Assembly (NCBI GenBank): GCA_039720395.1
Contig: CM077832.1
Coordinates: forward strand, 25,383,607-25,447,606
DNA from: Liquidambar formosana
Lineage: Eukaryota > Streptophyta > Magnoliopsida > Saxifragales > Altingiaceae
Reading direction: 5' to 3'
DNA: 64,000 bases
Part shown: piece after piece, positions 34,687 through 46,951 of the stretch
Numbering within the stretch: position 1 is the stretch's first letter
Layout of the letters: every line of letters begins with the position of its first letter
Position numbers and translations under genes: made by a program
Notes under the pieces: generated by a model
What the model saw: only the letters and a program-made list of their open reading frames with translations
Databases searched by the model: none
Told to the model about the DNA's origin: nothing

Positions 34687-36535
34687 TGTCACACCCCATT
34701 TTTGCTACCTTAGCTAAGGTTTGTCATTTCATGTGTCTTTTTGTTTCCTTTTTTAGTCTAGTCTTTTGCATTGAGTTTCTAGAGTCTTGAGGATGATGTA
34801 TATGAATTTTGGTTCAACTTGGAGTTGATCTTGAGGGTTAATAAGAACTTTTGTGACTTGAGGGGCATAATCATCTTTTAGGTCACAAACTTTCCATTTG
34901 ACCTTGAAATGATCTCCGAGTTGCCAATTGGAGTTCATATAGATGCATTTGAGGTATTTATGGGTTCAATTCGATGAATTGATGGCTCGGGATTAGAATG
35001 GCTCAATATAGCTTAGGTTGGTTAAGAAACCTATTTCGGGTTAGCTCGAATTGGCTCATGATTTTCACTCTATGACTATTCATTTGACTTTGATTAGTCT
35101 TAATTTCATCCCCAAATGTGTTTAGGGAGGTTGAATTTTGAATTGGAAAGCATTCGGTGCAACCCTATGTGCATACCTAAGCTAAGCGACGGTGGTGCAT
35201 AGCGGTTAACCGCCTTTGTAGGACCTAACCATAGAGCCATGGCTAGGGTTTCTTGCCCTCAAGTGACTCAAATTACATTCCCCTTCGAAACACAATCGTT
35301 TGGCTTTCGTTTCGTCAAAATCGGAGTTAATTTGAGCCTGGAAACACATTTGGAAGCCGAAAGGGTCAGAATAGGGCATAAGCTGACATGGCCTCGGGTG
35401 ACTACCTAGGCCTGGGCGGCTAGCCGCCTGGGCCCAGGTGGCTAGCTGCCCAGCCCCAGGTGGTCACCCGAGCCACTTTCCTTTTTTGAGTGCTAAAGCG
35501 GATCCCTTCCTATTTCCTCGGATTTGTCCGCCTCCAGCCGCCATTTAACCCTATTTTCAACCCTATTTGACCTACTTGAGCCCCAAGGGAGCCTCTAAGA
35601 GCCCTTGGATCAATACCTAGGGTATTAATCCCAACCATTGAGGGTTTCCCCTCAAACCCTATAAATACCCCTTTATACTTCAATAATAGAAGGGGGGGAA
35701 TTACTGGAGAAGGAGGCACTTGAGAGGCATTTTTGAGACTTGGAGGCTATGATAGCCATCCTTAGGGTAGTTTAACCTAAATTCTAAGTGAGAGAGTGAA
35801 AGAGAGAGCTTGAAGGAAGGCTGGAGCTTTGCTTGGAGGCTTGAAGGAGAGCTTTTCAACTTGTCCACAAGAAGAGTAGAGGAGTTCTACAGCAGTAACC
35901 ATAGGTATACCTCTCCCTCTCTCTCTTTTCTTTGAAATTAGGATTTTTTTTGCATAGAATACCATTATTTCATGTTCAAGCTTATGTTTTTATAATGTAT
36001 TAATGCTTCTAATGCTTAAAATACATGATTAGAATAATGTTTATGGCTGGATTTGCATGATATAATGTTATTTCATGTGATTTTATGTGTAGTTGTGTAT
36101 TTAGGGTTTCTAGAGTTTGTTCTAGGGTTTTGTATTGAATAGCTATGATTTCATATTAAAGCATATGTTTTTATCATGTCTTGCTGTTTCTATTAGCTAG
36201 TATGCATGATTAGGATGTTGTTCATGGGCTGTTTAGCATGCTAGAGTGTTATTCCATGTGATTCAATGCATAGTTGGGATTCTATGGTTTCCTTAGTGCT
36301 GAAATTGGTTTTCTGCATGAAATGATCTTTTGCATATTAAAGCATATGTTTTTATCATGTTTTGCTACTTCTATTAGCTAGTATGCATGTTTAGGATGAT
36401 GTTTATGGGTTGTTTAACATGCTAGAGTGTTATTCCATGTGATTTACTGCATAGTTGGGATTCTAAGGTTTCTCTTGTGCTGAAATTGAGTTTATGCTTA
36501 GAATAGCATTATTTCATGTGAAAGCCTATGTCTTT
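34687..36535 (+). mobile_element. Right LTR of element B, 5' part
   Basis: It starts TGTCACACCCCATTTTTGCT and shows the family marks in order: GCGGTTAACCGC near 35201, an 80-bp hairpin (35393-35472) and a TATA box (35660-35667). It is cut at GCCTATGTCTTT by copia D. TCTTT (36531-36535) should be that copia's target duplication. The rest of the LTR lies beyond the window. Confidence 0.85.
35393..35472. repeat. 80-bp GC-rich palindrome in LTR
   Basis: Same ends and length as at 6632-6711. The interior differs by substitutions, but the inverted symmetry is kept. Confidence 0.8.
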
Positions 36536-37804
36536 TGTTGGGAATCATACAAGAGGAAAAATAGAAGTGCGGAATATAAAAATTTTTCCTTTGATTCCAC
36601 AGCCCATGAATCTAACTATGCATAACACAAAATCAAACCCTAACTACGAAGAGGGTTAGAACACTTACAGAATTTTTTGTATTCTCCTTTTTGCTCCAAG
36701 CTTTGACTCCGGACAGCGGTGAATGAGCAACCCAAGTGTGCTGCCTCCAACGGTATCCACACCTAGCTAGAGCTTCAAGTCCTTTCCACTTTTTCCTTAT
36801 CGTTGCTAGTGTAGGAGAAGAGAGGAGAAAAAGAGAGGGAGGCTAGAAATTCTGGCCTGTCCTTAGGGGAGTTCAACTTCTTATGATGTCACATATCATA
36901 GTTTGACTTATATAGTCCACACTAAGGGGGCCGGCCCTAGGGGGAAACCCTATTAGGGTTTTATGCAATTTCTCTAAATTGCACAATAACCCCTATAAAT
37001 TATATAAAATATAAATAGGCCTCAAAGAACTATTCTTATGCACTCATACCCTTTCTCTCATAGACTTTAAAGCTCATCTTGCATGATCAGTGTATGACCC
37101 ATTGGGTTCACATCATCAAGTAGTAGGAATAGCACGAGGTGCGCACAATGGAACTCTTTCCATTTAGGGTCTAATTGGAACTCCTTCCAATTCCCTAATT
37201 GATTATAACTCACTTATATCAATTAGGGCTTCTACTAACCATGAATAACACCTAGCATATGGTTCATGGTGTCGTCCTTAATGAAGTGAATATGTATCTA
37301 TCAAAGAACCCTTCTGTTATAGTTTATAGGTTACAATTACATCCTTCCATTTACACAATGCCTCTAATTGAACTAATAGGACATGGAAGTCTGTCAAGTC
37401 TCTAGTTCAATTACTTTATACTCATTCATAAATATCAACTCAATGATGAACTTATGGAAACTCCTTTCCATATTCACACTGCCATGGCCATGGACTGAAT
37501 GAGTTATATTATGAATGCTATATGAGACATTCTCTCCCTTTTTCCTGAGAGTAATGGATTCTTTGTTGATCACTCATATGCCTTCATACACATAGCAATA
37601 GGGCCAATGAACACCTTTACAGACCCTTGAATAGGATCTGCACTTAGTGTTATTAAACTTCTAAAGCTACATACATAAGGTAACTATGGTGTCTCAGGTC
37701 TAAGGATTACTTGTACCACTATAACATTGAGAAACTGATTGACAAGCAGGTTAAAACTCCATTCAGTTTATCTCAAATCTTTGGTCACATTCAGTGTACC
37801 TATT

Positions 37805-40582
37805 TGTGAACCCCGGAAATTGGGCCCACAAGGGATTGAAAGAAAATGGGTTTGAAAAAGAAAAAGGAAAGGAGTCGCCACCTTATTTTTTAAAGGAAAC
37901 AAGGAAAACCCTAAAAATAGTTTGTTTTAGGAAAACAATTTGAACGACTCCATAAAAAAGGAAAGGCAAAAACCAATCTTTTGAAAACCAAAGAAATCGG
38001 GGATTCGGAGGCTAAGTTATGACATGGGAAGGTTCTAGGCAAAGCTTATAGGCACCCATGTCACCCTTTCGGTCTCTCAGTTCATTTGGGCTAAATTAAG
38101 ATCTTTCCCATACAAAAATCAGCAAGTATATCATCACAAGAATTGCATGCATATCATATATTTCATTCATCCATCCATGCATAATAAGCAAACAAAACAG
38201 AAAATAAAGAAAAAGAAAACAAAACAAAAATAAACCTAGGATGCTTGGATCCTAGAACGGACTTGAGCCTCACGAAGAGCGCCTACGTACCATGCAACAA
38301 AATACATGGATCAAAGTCCACGTAGTTCGAATAGAATTAAGGTTAAATCCTAATAAAAACCTATGGTAAAAAACCCTAGGTTTCCTTATTTGATCAAAAG
38401 AGAATTGATAGAAAGTTTTATTTTAGGAAAGAAATCCACAAAATGGAAACCTTAATAAAAACCAGAATTTTGTTTATGAAGGAAACCTCTAATTAAACCA
38501 TAGGATCATATTAAAAATTAACCCTAGATAGGGAGAAGAGAATGAGTTAAGAAGAAAGGTGAATTGGGGCACCTTCACACCCACTTACCTGAGCGCAATT
38601 ACTCCAAACATTAGCTATTTCAGACATAAGCAGCCCTATTTGCCATAGGACAAATACCACACCTATTTGCACCCTTACAAGTGCTTAAAACCATGCAAAA
38701 ACACTAACATGCAAATCTGGACAGAATAGTATTATGACCTAAAATCATCCACTAAGCATGCAAATAGCAAAAACAGCGAACAATAATAAGTCCTAACATA
38801 TTCCTAGAACCATATCATGCATAAAAACCCTAAAACATACTAACATGCATGCAAAACTATCATGTTTACTCCATATGAAAAACATATACAGCAAACACGA
38901 AGAAAAACCAATAAAAAAGTCTACTTTATCATGCTATATGAAAACAAACACGAAACAATGACTCTAAAACCCTAAACTCACAAATATGCTTAAAAACATA
39001 CAAAACATACTTTAATCATGCTAAAACCAAACTAAACAGAAATTAAATCATGCATATTAACTAACTAAAGCAATATAACATGATGAAAATCCTAACTCTA
39101 ATATGCAATGACACTAATCCTAGCACAAGGACAAATAGGAGCACAAGAATCATAACTATGCATTAAAAACCTAAAGGACAGCCCTAAAGCATGCTAAACA
39201 GTAGATAAACAATAGATATTCCATGTATATTAACTAGCTAGAGTGTTAATACATGATAAAAAATTTACCTTTAACATGCAATAAGCCTAACCCATATGAA
39301 AACCTAGTTTAAGCTTGAATAGAGAAGGAGAATACCTTAGGAAGGGCCTTCCTTTGTGTTTGTAATTGTTCGTGGCTCCTCAGGTCTTTAGAGTGAATCA
39401 AACCAACACGAATCCTCCTCTTTGTCAAAGTGGTATCACAGCAAAGAGATCAAAACTCACTCAACTTTGAAAAGAAAATAGAAAACAAAAAGAGAACAAG
39501 AGAAAAGAAAAGTGATTTTCGTCACTTTGCAGCAGCAGCAACTTCAATCGCGTTTTTGGGTATGAAAACGTTGGATTTGGACAAAGCTTGTGAAATACAA
39601 CGTTGTAGAGAATTGAATTATCTTTCTAACAAGACCAATTTCATCAAATTCTGACTTCGGATGAAAAAGTTATGATTAAAATACGACTGCTGGTTTTCAG
39701 AAAATCTGCTGCTGAATTATGACGAATTTCACTCCCTCCAAACCCTCTTCTCCTCTCCCTTGTTTAAAGACATTAAGAGAGTATTTATAGCTGAAATCTG
39801 GAGTTTCCCTTTCCTTCCTGGACTAGGTTTTCTTGGAGAATAATCAAAAGGTATTTTATAATGATAAAAGACTTCTAATCTGAATAGGAAAAGGAAATTG
39901 TCTTTTATAAAAATTGGGAGACTGACCGCTAACACGCATGCACATGTATCGTATGTGCGTACACACACTCATCACATACGTACACGTGTTAGTGTCATGA
40001 TAAAAATGGCTAATTTAATAAAATAATTTTCTTTTCATTTTAACCAAAAATCTCATGCTGTGATTCGCACTAATTCTTCAAGGATAATCCGTAAATAACC
40101 ACACTAAACTCATCATCAGGCCATATCAAAATTGAACTTCATGAAACACTTTTGAGGGTAAAATGATGACTAATGAAAGTCAATTTGAAAAGATTTGGTT
40201 GGTAATTGTGAGTCAATTAGAGCTAACCCAAGGAAGGGTCAATTAACCAACTTGAACTACATCGAGCCATTTTAATCCCGAGCCATTGACTTACCAAATT
40301 GAACCTAGAAATACCTCTTATGCATCCATATGAACTCCAATTGACAATTTGGAGATCATTTCAAGGTCAAATGAAAAGTTTGGGACTTAAAAGACGATTA
40401 TGCCCCTCAAGTCACAAAAGCTCTTATTATCCCTCAAGATCAACTCCAATTTGAACCAAAATTCATATCCATTGTCCTTGTGACTCTAGAAAACTAATGC
40501 AAGTGACTAGACTCAAAAACGAAACAAAAACATGCATGAAATGATGAGCCCTAGTAAGGTGGTGCAAAAATGGGGTGTGACA
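37805..40582 (-). mobile_element. Solo Tat LTR (subtype 2), 2778 bp, with target duplication
   Basis: On the minus strand it starts TGTCACACCCCATTTTTGCA and ends CCGGGGTTCACA. It is flanked by CTATT at 37800-37804 and 40583-40587, a perfect 5-bp duplication, and the copia LTR reads continuously across it when compared with 46540-46570. A TATA box is at 39782-39789. It was left by recombination between the two LTRs of a full element. The frame at 39430-39654 inside it is not conserved in other LTRs. Confidence 0.92.
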
Positions 40583-40986
40583 CTATTCTATTAATAGGCA
40601 CCCACCTGTTGGTTGTAGTATCTCCACACAAATAGCTTGAGACCAGTTATCCTCCTATAGAGTCAACCTAACAAGTGCTAGTCCTATAGTTCATTATTGT
40701 CCATCATAGTGAACCTTCAACTAGGAATGATTTAGGAGTTTAGTACAGAGATATAGTTACAGTCTCATAATTACAACTCTTTGTAATTCAATATTCTCAA
40801 CTCTAACTCCTTGGACATATTATGTAAATATAAATGATGCATACAAACATAATAGAATAAGCCCTTTTATTAAATCAATAATAAATATGACATACATAAA
40901 TGAAATCAAATGATTATTCCTTTATCCCTAAACAATCATCTCTATGATTGGCTCTAGGGCATAACTCTAACAATTTCCCACTTGAA

Positions 40987-41307
40987 CTACAGCCAATCCA
41001 CAATGTATCTAATACCCATTTCCTGTCTGTGGTGATCCAACTGCTCTTGGGTCATAGCTTTAGTGAAGGGATTTGCTACATTCTCTGTTGTGTGAATCTT
41101 CTATATGCTAATATCACCTCTTCCAATGATCTCTCTAATCACATGGAATCGACGCTCAATGTGTTTGGACTTTTGATGAGACCGTGGTTCCTTAGCCTGA
41201 GCAATAGCCCCGTTGTTGTCACAAAACAATGGAAAAGGCTTCTCAATGGCAGGAACTACTCCTAATTCAGTAATGAACTTCTTTATCCAAACAGCTTCCT
41301 TTGCAGC
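40987..41307 (-). pseudogene. Copia RNase H C-terminus (element D)
   Basis: The minus-strand frame reads AAKEAVWIKKFITELGVVP, then FCDNNGAIAQAKEP and HIERRFHVIREIIGRGD, then one in-frame TAG after DISI. It resumes with KIHTTENVANPFTKAMTQEQ and reaches its natural stop after YIVDWL. This is the typical C-terminal end of copia pol, including the DNNGAI region. The N-terminal side is cut at 41308 by the Tat LTR. Confidence 0.9.
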
Positions 41308-42016
41308 TGTCACACCCCATTTTTGCCACCTTAGCTAGGGTTCGTCATTGCATGTGTCTTTTTGTTTCCTTTTTTGAGTCTAGTCTTTTACATTGAGTTT
41401 CTAGGGTCCTAAGGATGGTGTGTATGAATTTTGGTTCAATTTGGAGTTGATCTTGAGGGTTAATAAGAACTTTTGTGACTTGAGGGGCATAATCGTCTTT
41501 TTGGTCACAAACTTTCCATTTGACCTTGAAATGATCTCCAAGTTGTCAATTGGAGTTCATATGGATGCATTTGAGGTATTTATGGGTTCAATTCGATGAA
41601 TTGATGGTTCAGGATTAGAATGGCTCAACAAGGCTCAGGTTGGCTAAGAAACCTACTTCGGGTTAGCCCGAATTGGTTCATGATTTTCACTTTATGACTA
41701 CTCATTTGACCTTGATTAATCTTAATTTCATCCCCAAATGTGTTTAGGGAGGTTGAATTTCGAATTGGAAAGCATTCGGTGCGACCCTATGTGCATACTT
41801 AAGCTAAGCGATGGTGAGGCATAGCGGTTAACCGCCTTTGTAGGACCCAACCATGCAACCATGGCTAGGGTTTCTTGCCCTCAAGTGACTCAAATTACAT
41901 TCCCCTTCGAAACACGGTCGTTTTGGCTTTCGTTTCGCCAAAATTGGAGTTGATTTGAGCCCTGAAACACATTTGGAAGTCGAAAGGGTCGAAAATTGGG
42001 CCGAAGCTGACATGGC

Positions 42017-42096
42017 CTCGGGTGACCACCCAGGCCTGGGCGGCTAGCCGCCTGGGCCCAGGCTGCTAGCCACCCAGCCCCAGGTGGTCACCCGAG
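42017..42096. repeat. 80-bp GC-rich palindrome in LTR
   Basis: CTCGGGTGACCACC to GGTGGTCACCCGAG, length exactly as in the other copies. It lies about 190 bp upstream of the TATA box, in U3. Confidence 0.8.
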
Positions 42097-42283
42097 CCAC
42101 TTTCCTTTTTTGAGTCTTGACGCGTCTCCCTCTCTATTTTCTCGGATTTGCTCACCTCTAACCGCCGTTTAACCCTAATTTCAGCCCTATTTGACCTACT
42201 TGAGCCCCAAGGGAACCTCTAAGAGCCCTTGGATCAATCCCTAGGGTTTTAATCCCAACCATTAAGGGTTTCCCCTCAATCCC

Positions 42284-42291
42284 TATAAATA
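42284..42291 (+). promoter_or_regulatory. TATA box of element E
   Basis: TATAAATA lies in the context CCCTATAAATACCCCC, the same as in the other LTRs of the family. Confidence 0.7.
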
Positions 42292-44379
42292 CCCCCTTAT
42301 ACTTCAGCAATGGGGGAGGCAATTTCTGAAGTGTGAGGCATGTGTGAGACTTGGAGGCTATGACAGCCATCCTTAGGGTAGTTTAACCTAAACTTTGGGT
42401 GAGAAAGTGAGAGAGAGAGAGCTTGAAGGAGGGCTGGAGCTTTGTTTGAAGGCTTGAAGGAAGGAATTTCCAACAGTACAATAAGAGAAGGAGGACTCTC
42501 TACAGCAGCAAAAGGGGACTTCACCATAGGTATACCCTCTCTTCTCCCCTTCTCTTTTTTTTAAAGTTAGGGTTTTTTGTATAGAATAGCATGATTTTAT
42601 CATGTTTTCCTACTTCTATTAGCTAGTATGCATGTTTAGGAAGATATTCATGGGCTGTTTAGTATGCTAGGATGTTATTCCATGTGATTTACTACATGTT
42701 TGGGACTTTAGGGTTTCCTTGGTGCTGAAATTGGTTTTCTGCATGAAATAACTCTTTCGCATATTAAAGCTTATGTTTTTATCGTATTTTGTTGTTTCTA
42801 TTAGCTAGTATGCATGTTTAGGATGATATTCATGGGCTGTTTAGTATGCTAGGATGCTATTCCATGTGATTTACTGCGTGTTTGGGATTCTAGGGTTTCC
42901 TTAGTGCTGAAATTGAGTTTATGCTTAGAATAGCTTTATTTCATGTGAAAGTCTATGTCTTTATCATGTCTGGATCATTCCATTGATTAATATGCATGGT
43001 TAGAATGCTGTTCATATTCTGTTTTGCATGATTTAGGGTTATTTCATGGGATTTCATGCACTAGTGCGATTCTAGGGTTTTTATCATCCTTGTGTTAGGA
43101 AAGTTGCATGTAGCTTAGGATTTTTATTTGCTTTTCTTCATAGTTGCTGCACATGTGTTGCATATTAGATAAATATGACATTTTTGCATCTTTGGTAGTT
43201 GGTTTTAGGGTTTTTTTTTGCATATCATTGCATATAGGGCTGAATTAGGGTTTAGTTAGCTTATGATTCATGTTGTTTGCATGACTTGTGGTTGATTTTA
43301 AGCTCTATTTCAATTCTGTCCAGATCTGTTATTTGTCCTTGATATGATATTTTGAGCATGTGTTAGCCTATGTTTTTTGCATGATAATTGCTTGATTGGA
43401 ACCTAGCTTGGTTGGTTGGTATTTTGGTATGTTTTGCATGGAAATTGCAGGTGCTTGACAGGTACAACAGGTGCAACTACCCCACCAATGTGGGGTGGTT
43501 ATTTTGGCTATTGTGAGATGAAATCTTACAAATAAGGTAATTACCTTATGCAATAAGGTGGTTATTTTGACAGGTTGCTTTTGCTTAAAGGTAAGTAGGG
43601 TATGAGGGTGCCCCAATTCACCTTTCTTTCCTTTCCTTGAAACTTTCCCTTTCTCCCCCCTAGGGTTATTCCTTAATAGAGGGGTATGGTAGATTCCTAT
43701 AGTATCCTTTCATAAAAAAATACCTTTTAAATCAAAGTTTCCATCTTTATCAAATTCCATATTTATTAAAGATCTTTTGAGAATCATTTATTTTTGGAAA
43801 CTTACCATGTTTTTCTTGAAAGGAAACTTAGGGTTTACCATAGGCCTCTATTAGGTTATAACCCTATTCCTTTTCGAACTACGTGGACTTTGATCCATGT
43901 ATTTCCATACATGGTACGTAGGCGCTCTTCGTGAGGTTCAAGTCCGCCCTAGGATACAAAGTATCCTAGGTTTTCTCCCCTCCCTCTTTCTCTTTTTCTG
44001 TTTTTCTTTGATTTATTTGATTATATGGATGAATGAATGAATGATATGCATGCTGCCTTGTGATGATAATTGTTGATTTGTGTGTGATTAAGACTTTGAT
44101 TTAGCCCAATTAAATTAAGAGACCGTTTAGGGTGATATGGGTGCCTATAGGCTTTGCCTAGAACCTTCCCATATCGTAACTTAGCCTCCGAATCCCCGAT
44201 TTCTTTGGTTTCCAAAAGATCATTTGCCTTACCATTTTTAAATATGGAGTCAATCTTTTGTTTTCCTAAAACAAAACTGTTTTTTAGGGTTTTCCTTGTT
44301 TCCTTTAAAAAATAAGGTGGCGACTCCTGTCCTTTTGAATCCCTGTGGGCTACCTACCGTTTTTTAGGGTCCACAGCTT

Positions 44380-44397
44380 TGGCGACTCCGCTGGGGA
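44380..44397 (+). other. Primer binding site of element E (tRNA-Arg type)
   Basis: TGGCGACTCCGCTGGGGA starts 4 bp after the LTR end. It sets orientation and lineage (Ogre/Tat). Confidence 0.85.
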
Positions 44398-45245
44398 TTT
44401 GTGGGCTAGACTCTATACAATTTGATTGGGCTAAGTTAATTTCTTTTGTTTAATTAAAATCACATTGCATCCACTTGATTGTGTGCTTTCATTTATTGCA
44501 TTGTGTGCGCAAACTCTTGCATGTTAGGATCGATGTCCCTTGCCATTGACGGGCCTAGCCTCAACCTTGGTTTTCCTGATTCCATGTGTTGGGGCAAAAG
44601 CTCTCAACTTCTCTTGCCAAGTACCCTTGGGCTTGCCCTTGGGTATATAAAATGAGTTAATCACGTACTGCTGGACCCACGCGGTGTTGCTGATGCCACA
44701 TGTGGTTAGGTATAAAGATTGCTCAAACAAGTTAAGGACCCCAGCCTACCCTTATCATTAGTCCATATAGACAGACTTGTAGGGCACTATGGTTTCACCC
44801 TTATGCACCCACTTTGTTTGTAATGATATCATGACCGTGTTTGTGATGTGCTTAATGGAAAATTAATAGAGGACCTTTGCACCCTATATCCTTAATACGT
44901 ACCTTTCGCCCATGACCCTTGCAAAGGTGATTGGATTAAAAGGGACTAATTGAGTATATATGGCGTGAAGTCATTGAGACAAATATAGAAGCCTAGGACA
45001 TACCCTTAGGATGAGAGATTGATTGTTCCCTTTCTTAGAGGAGTGAGAGGACGTACTGGCTTGGATCCGCGACCAGCAAAGGCGCTTAGTGAAGATTGAT
45101 TCTACCAACCAGTCAGATATGGCCGATGAAGCAACTAGTGAAGGGGGTTTTGATGTTGAGACTTGTTTGAAGGCTATCATGACCAAGCTTGATTATATCA
45201 CTGATGTATCCGAGAGAGCATTAAAAATGGCCCAAGATATCCAAC
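44398..45245 (+). other. Leader of element E before the copia insertion
   Basis: It is non-coding and collinear with 2431-3285. It ends with CCAAC (45241-45245), which is duplicated at 55095-55099 around copia F. The leader then continues directly into the gag ATG at 55105. Confidence 0.75.
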
Positions 45246-46937
45246 TGTTGGGAATCTAACTAGGGAGGAAAACTACAAAGGGCGGAATTAAAATTTTCCT
45301 ACGATTCCCAAACCCATGAATCCGATTATGCATAATACAAAAACATAAACCCTAACTACCAAGAGAGTTGGGATTACTTACAGTTGATTAATGTCTTCTC
45401 CTTTATGCTCCAAGCTTTGTCTTCTCCTTTTTGCTCCAAGCTTTGTCTCCAGACAACGGTGAATGAGCAGCCCAAATGTGCTGCCTCCAACGGTATCCAC
45501 ACCTAGCTTGAACTTGAAGTCCTTTCCTTCTTCTTCCTTGTTGTTGCTAGAGGTGGAGAAGAAAGAGAGAGAGAGAGGGAGAGCTGTAATTTTCAGCCAG
45601 CCCTTGGGGAGGAGTGATTGTGATGATGTCATCACCTTATAGTGGGCATTATATAGCCCACTAATAGGGCCGGCCAAGGGGGGATTCCAAACCCTAATCT
45701 AATTTGTGTAATTACTCTTAATTACACAATTAGCCCACTAGTTTGCATCAAATACAAATTAGCCCCTTAAAGAACTTTTCTTTAATCACTTATACCCTTT
45801 CTCTCATAGACAATCAAGCTCTCTTAGCATGATCAGTGTGTGACCCATTGGGTTCACATCATCAAGTAGTAGGAACAGCACAAGTTGTGCACAATGGAAC
45901 ACTTTCCATTAAGGGTCTAATTGAAACTCCTTTCAATTCCCTAATTGATTATAACTCATTTATATCAATTAGGGCTTCTACTAACCATGAGTAACACCTA
46001 GCATATGGCTCATGGTGTGGTCCTTAATGAGGTGAATAGTCATTTACAAAGAACCCTTCTGTTATAGTTTACAGGTTACAATTCCATCCTTCCATCAACA
46101 CAATGTCTCCAATTGAACTAATAGGACATGGAAGTCTGTCAAGTCCCTAGTTCAATTACTTTATACTCATTCATTAATATCAACTCAATGATGAACTTAT
46201 GGAAACTCCTTTCCATATTCATTCTACCATGGGCCCATGGATTTAATGAGTTATATTCAATGAATGCTGTATGAGACATTCACTCCCTTTTTCCTGAGAG
46301 TGATGGATTCCTTGTTGATCACTCACATGCCTTCACACATATAGCAGAAGGGCCAATGAACACCCTTACAGACCCCTGAATAGGATCTGCACTTAGTGTT
46401 ATCAAACTTCTAAAGCTACATGCATAAGACAACCATGGTGTCTCAGGTCTAAGGATTACTTGTACCACTATAACAATGAGAAACTGATTGACAGGCAGGT
46501 TAAAACTCCATTCAGTTTATCTCATATCTTTGGTCACATTCAGTGTACCTATTCTGATAATAGGCACCCACTTGTTGGTTGTAGTGTCTCCACACAAATA
46601 GCTTGAGACTAGCTATCCTCCTATAGAGTCAACCTAACAAGTGCTAGTCCTATGGTTCATTACTGTCCATCATAGTGAACCTTCAACTAGGAATGATTTA
46701 GGAGTTTAGTACAGAGATATATTTACAGTCTCAAAATTACAACCCTTTGTAATTTCATATTCTCAACTCTAACTCCATGGACATATTATGTAAATATAAA
46801 TGATGCATATAAACATAATAGAATAAGCCCTTTTATTAAATCAATAATAAATGTGACATATATAAATGAAATCAATTGATTGTTCCTAATCCCTAAACAA
46901 TCATCTCTATGATTGGCTCTAGGGCATAATCCTAACA
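45246..46937 (-). mobile_element. 3' LTR of copia F
   Basis: Begins TGTTGGGAATCTAACTAGGG and ends ATAATCCTAACA on the plus strand. It is nearly identical to 53403-55094. The minus frame at 45378-45677 falls inside it and has a twin in the other LTR only because the LTRs are identical. Confidence 0.93.
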
Positions 46938-46951
46938 ATCTCCCACTTGCA

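Larger units (their letters stand above)
4287..36535. mobile_element. Element B: palindromic Tat-derived insertion, later split by CACTA and copia
   Basis: Its parts in order are a reverse LTR (4287-7419), a left arm (7420-9624), a central spacer, a right arm (9664-11339 continuing 34442-34686) and a forward LTR (34687-36535 before copia interrupts it). The LTR/arm junctions are mirror images: GTGTGATA|GAAGCCCCTC on the left and GAGGGGCTTC|TGTCAC on the right. The whole block sits in the gag of element A. Its distal end lies outside the window, so a target duplication (expected from ACCAC at 4282-4286) cannot be checked. The origin of the inverted arrangement is inferred, not seen. Confidence 0.7.
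36536..41307 (-). mobile_element. Copia element D (3' end, minus strand), interrupted twice
   Basis: The 3' LTR occupies 36536-37804 and 40588-40972, about 1654 bp without the insertion. It starts TGTTGGGAATC and ends CTCTAACA. The polypurine tract on the minus strand is AAGTGGGAAAT, adjoining the LTR. The C-terminus of RNase H follows to 41307, where element E was inserted. The remainder of the copia must lie right of the window. It is related to copia F (45246-55094) but clearly diverged. Confidence 0.85.
41308..44375 (+). mobile_element. 5' LTR of element E (3068 bp)
   Basis: It starts TGTCACACCCCATTTTTGCC and ends TTTAGGGTCCACA. Marks: palindrome GCGGTTAACCGC near 41824, 80-bp hairpin 42017-42096, TATA box 42284-42291, two to three repeats of about 181 bp (42600-42990), and TACGTAGGC...GGTTCAAGTCC at 43914-43945. 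It interrupts the copia D RNase H frame. The frames within it are not conserved. Confidence 0.9.

Noticed and set aside
45378..45677. 99-codon ORF present twice (also 53535-53834)
   Set aside because: It lies inside the copia LTRs. Its duplication only reflects LTR identity, and the sister copia LTR at 36536 does not keep it open.
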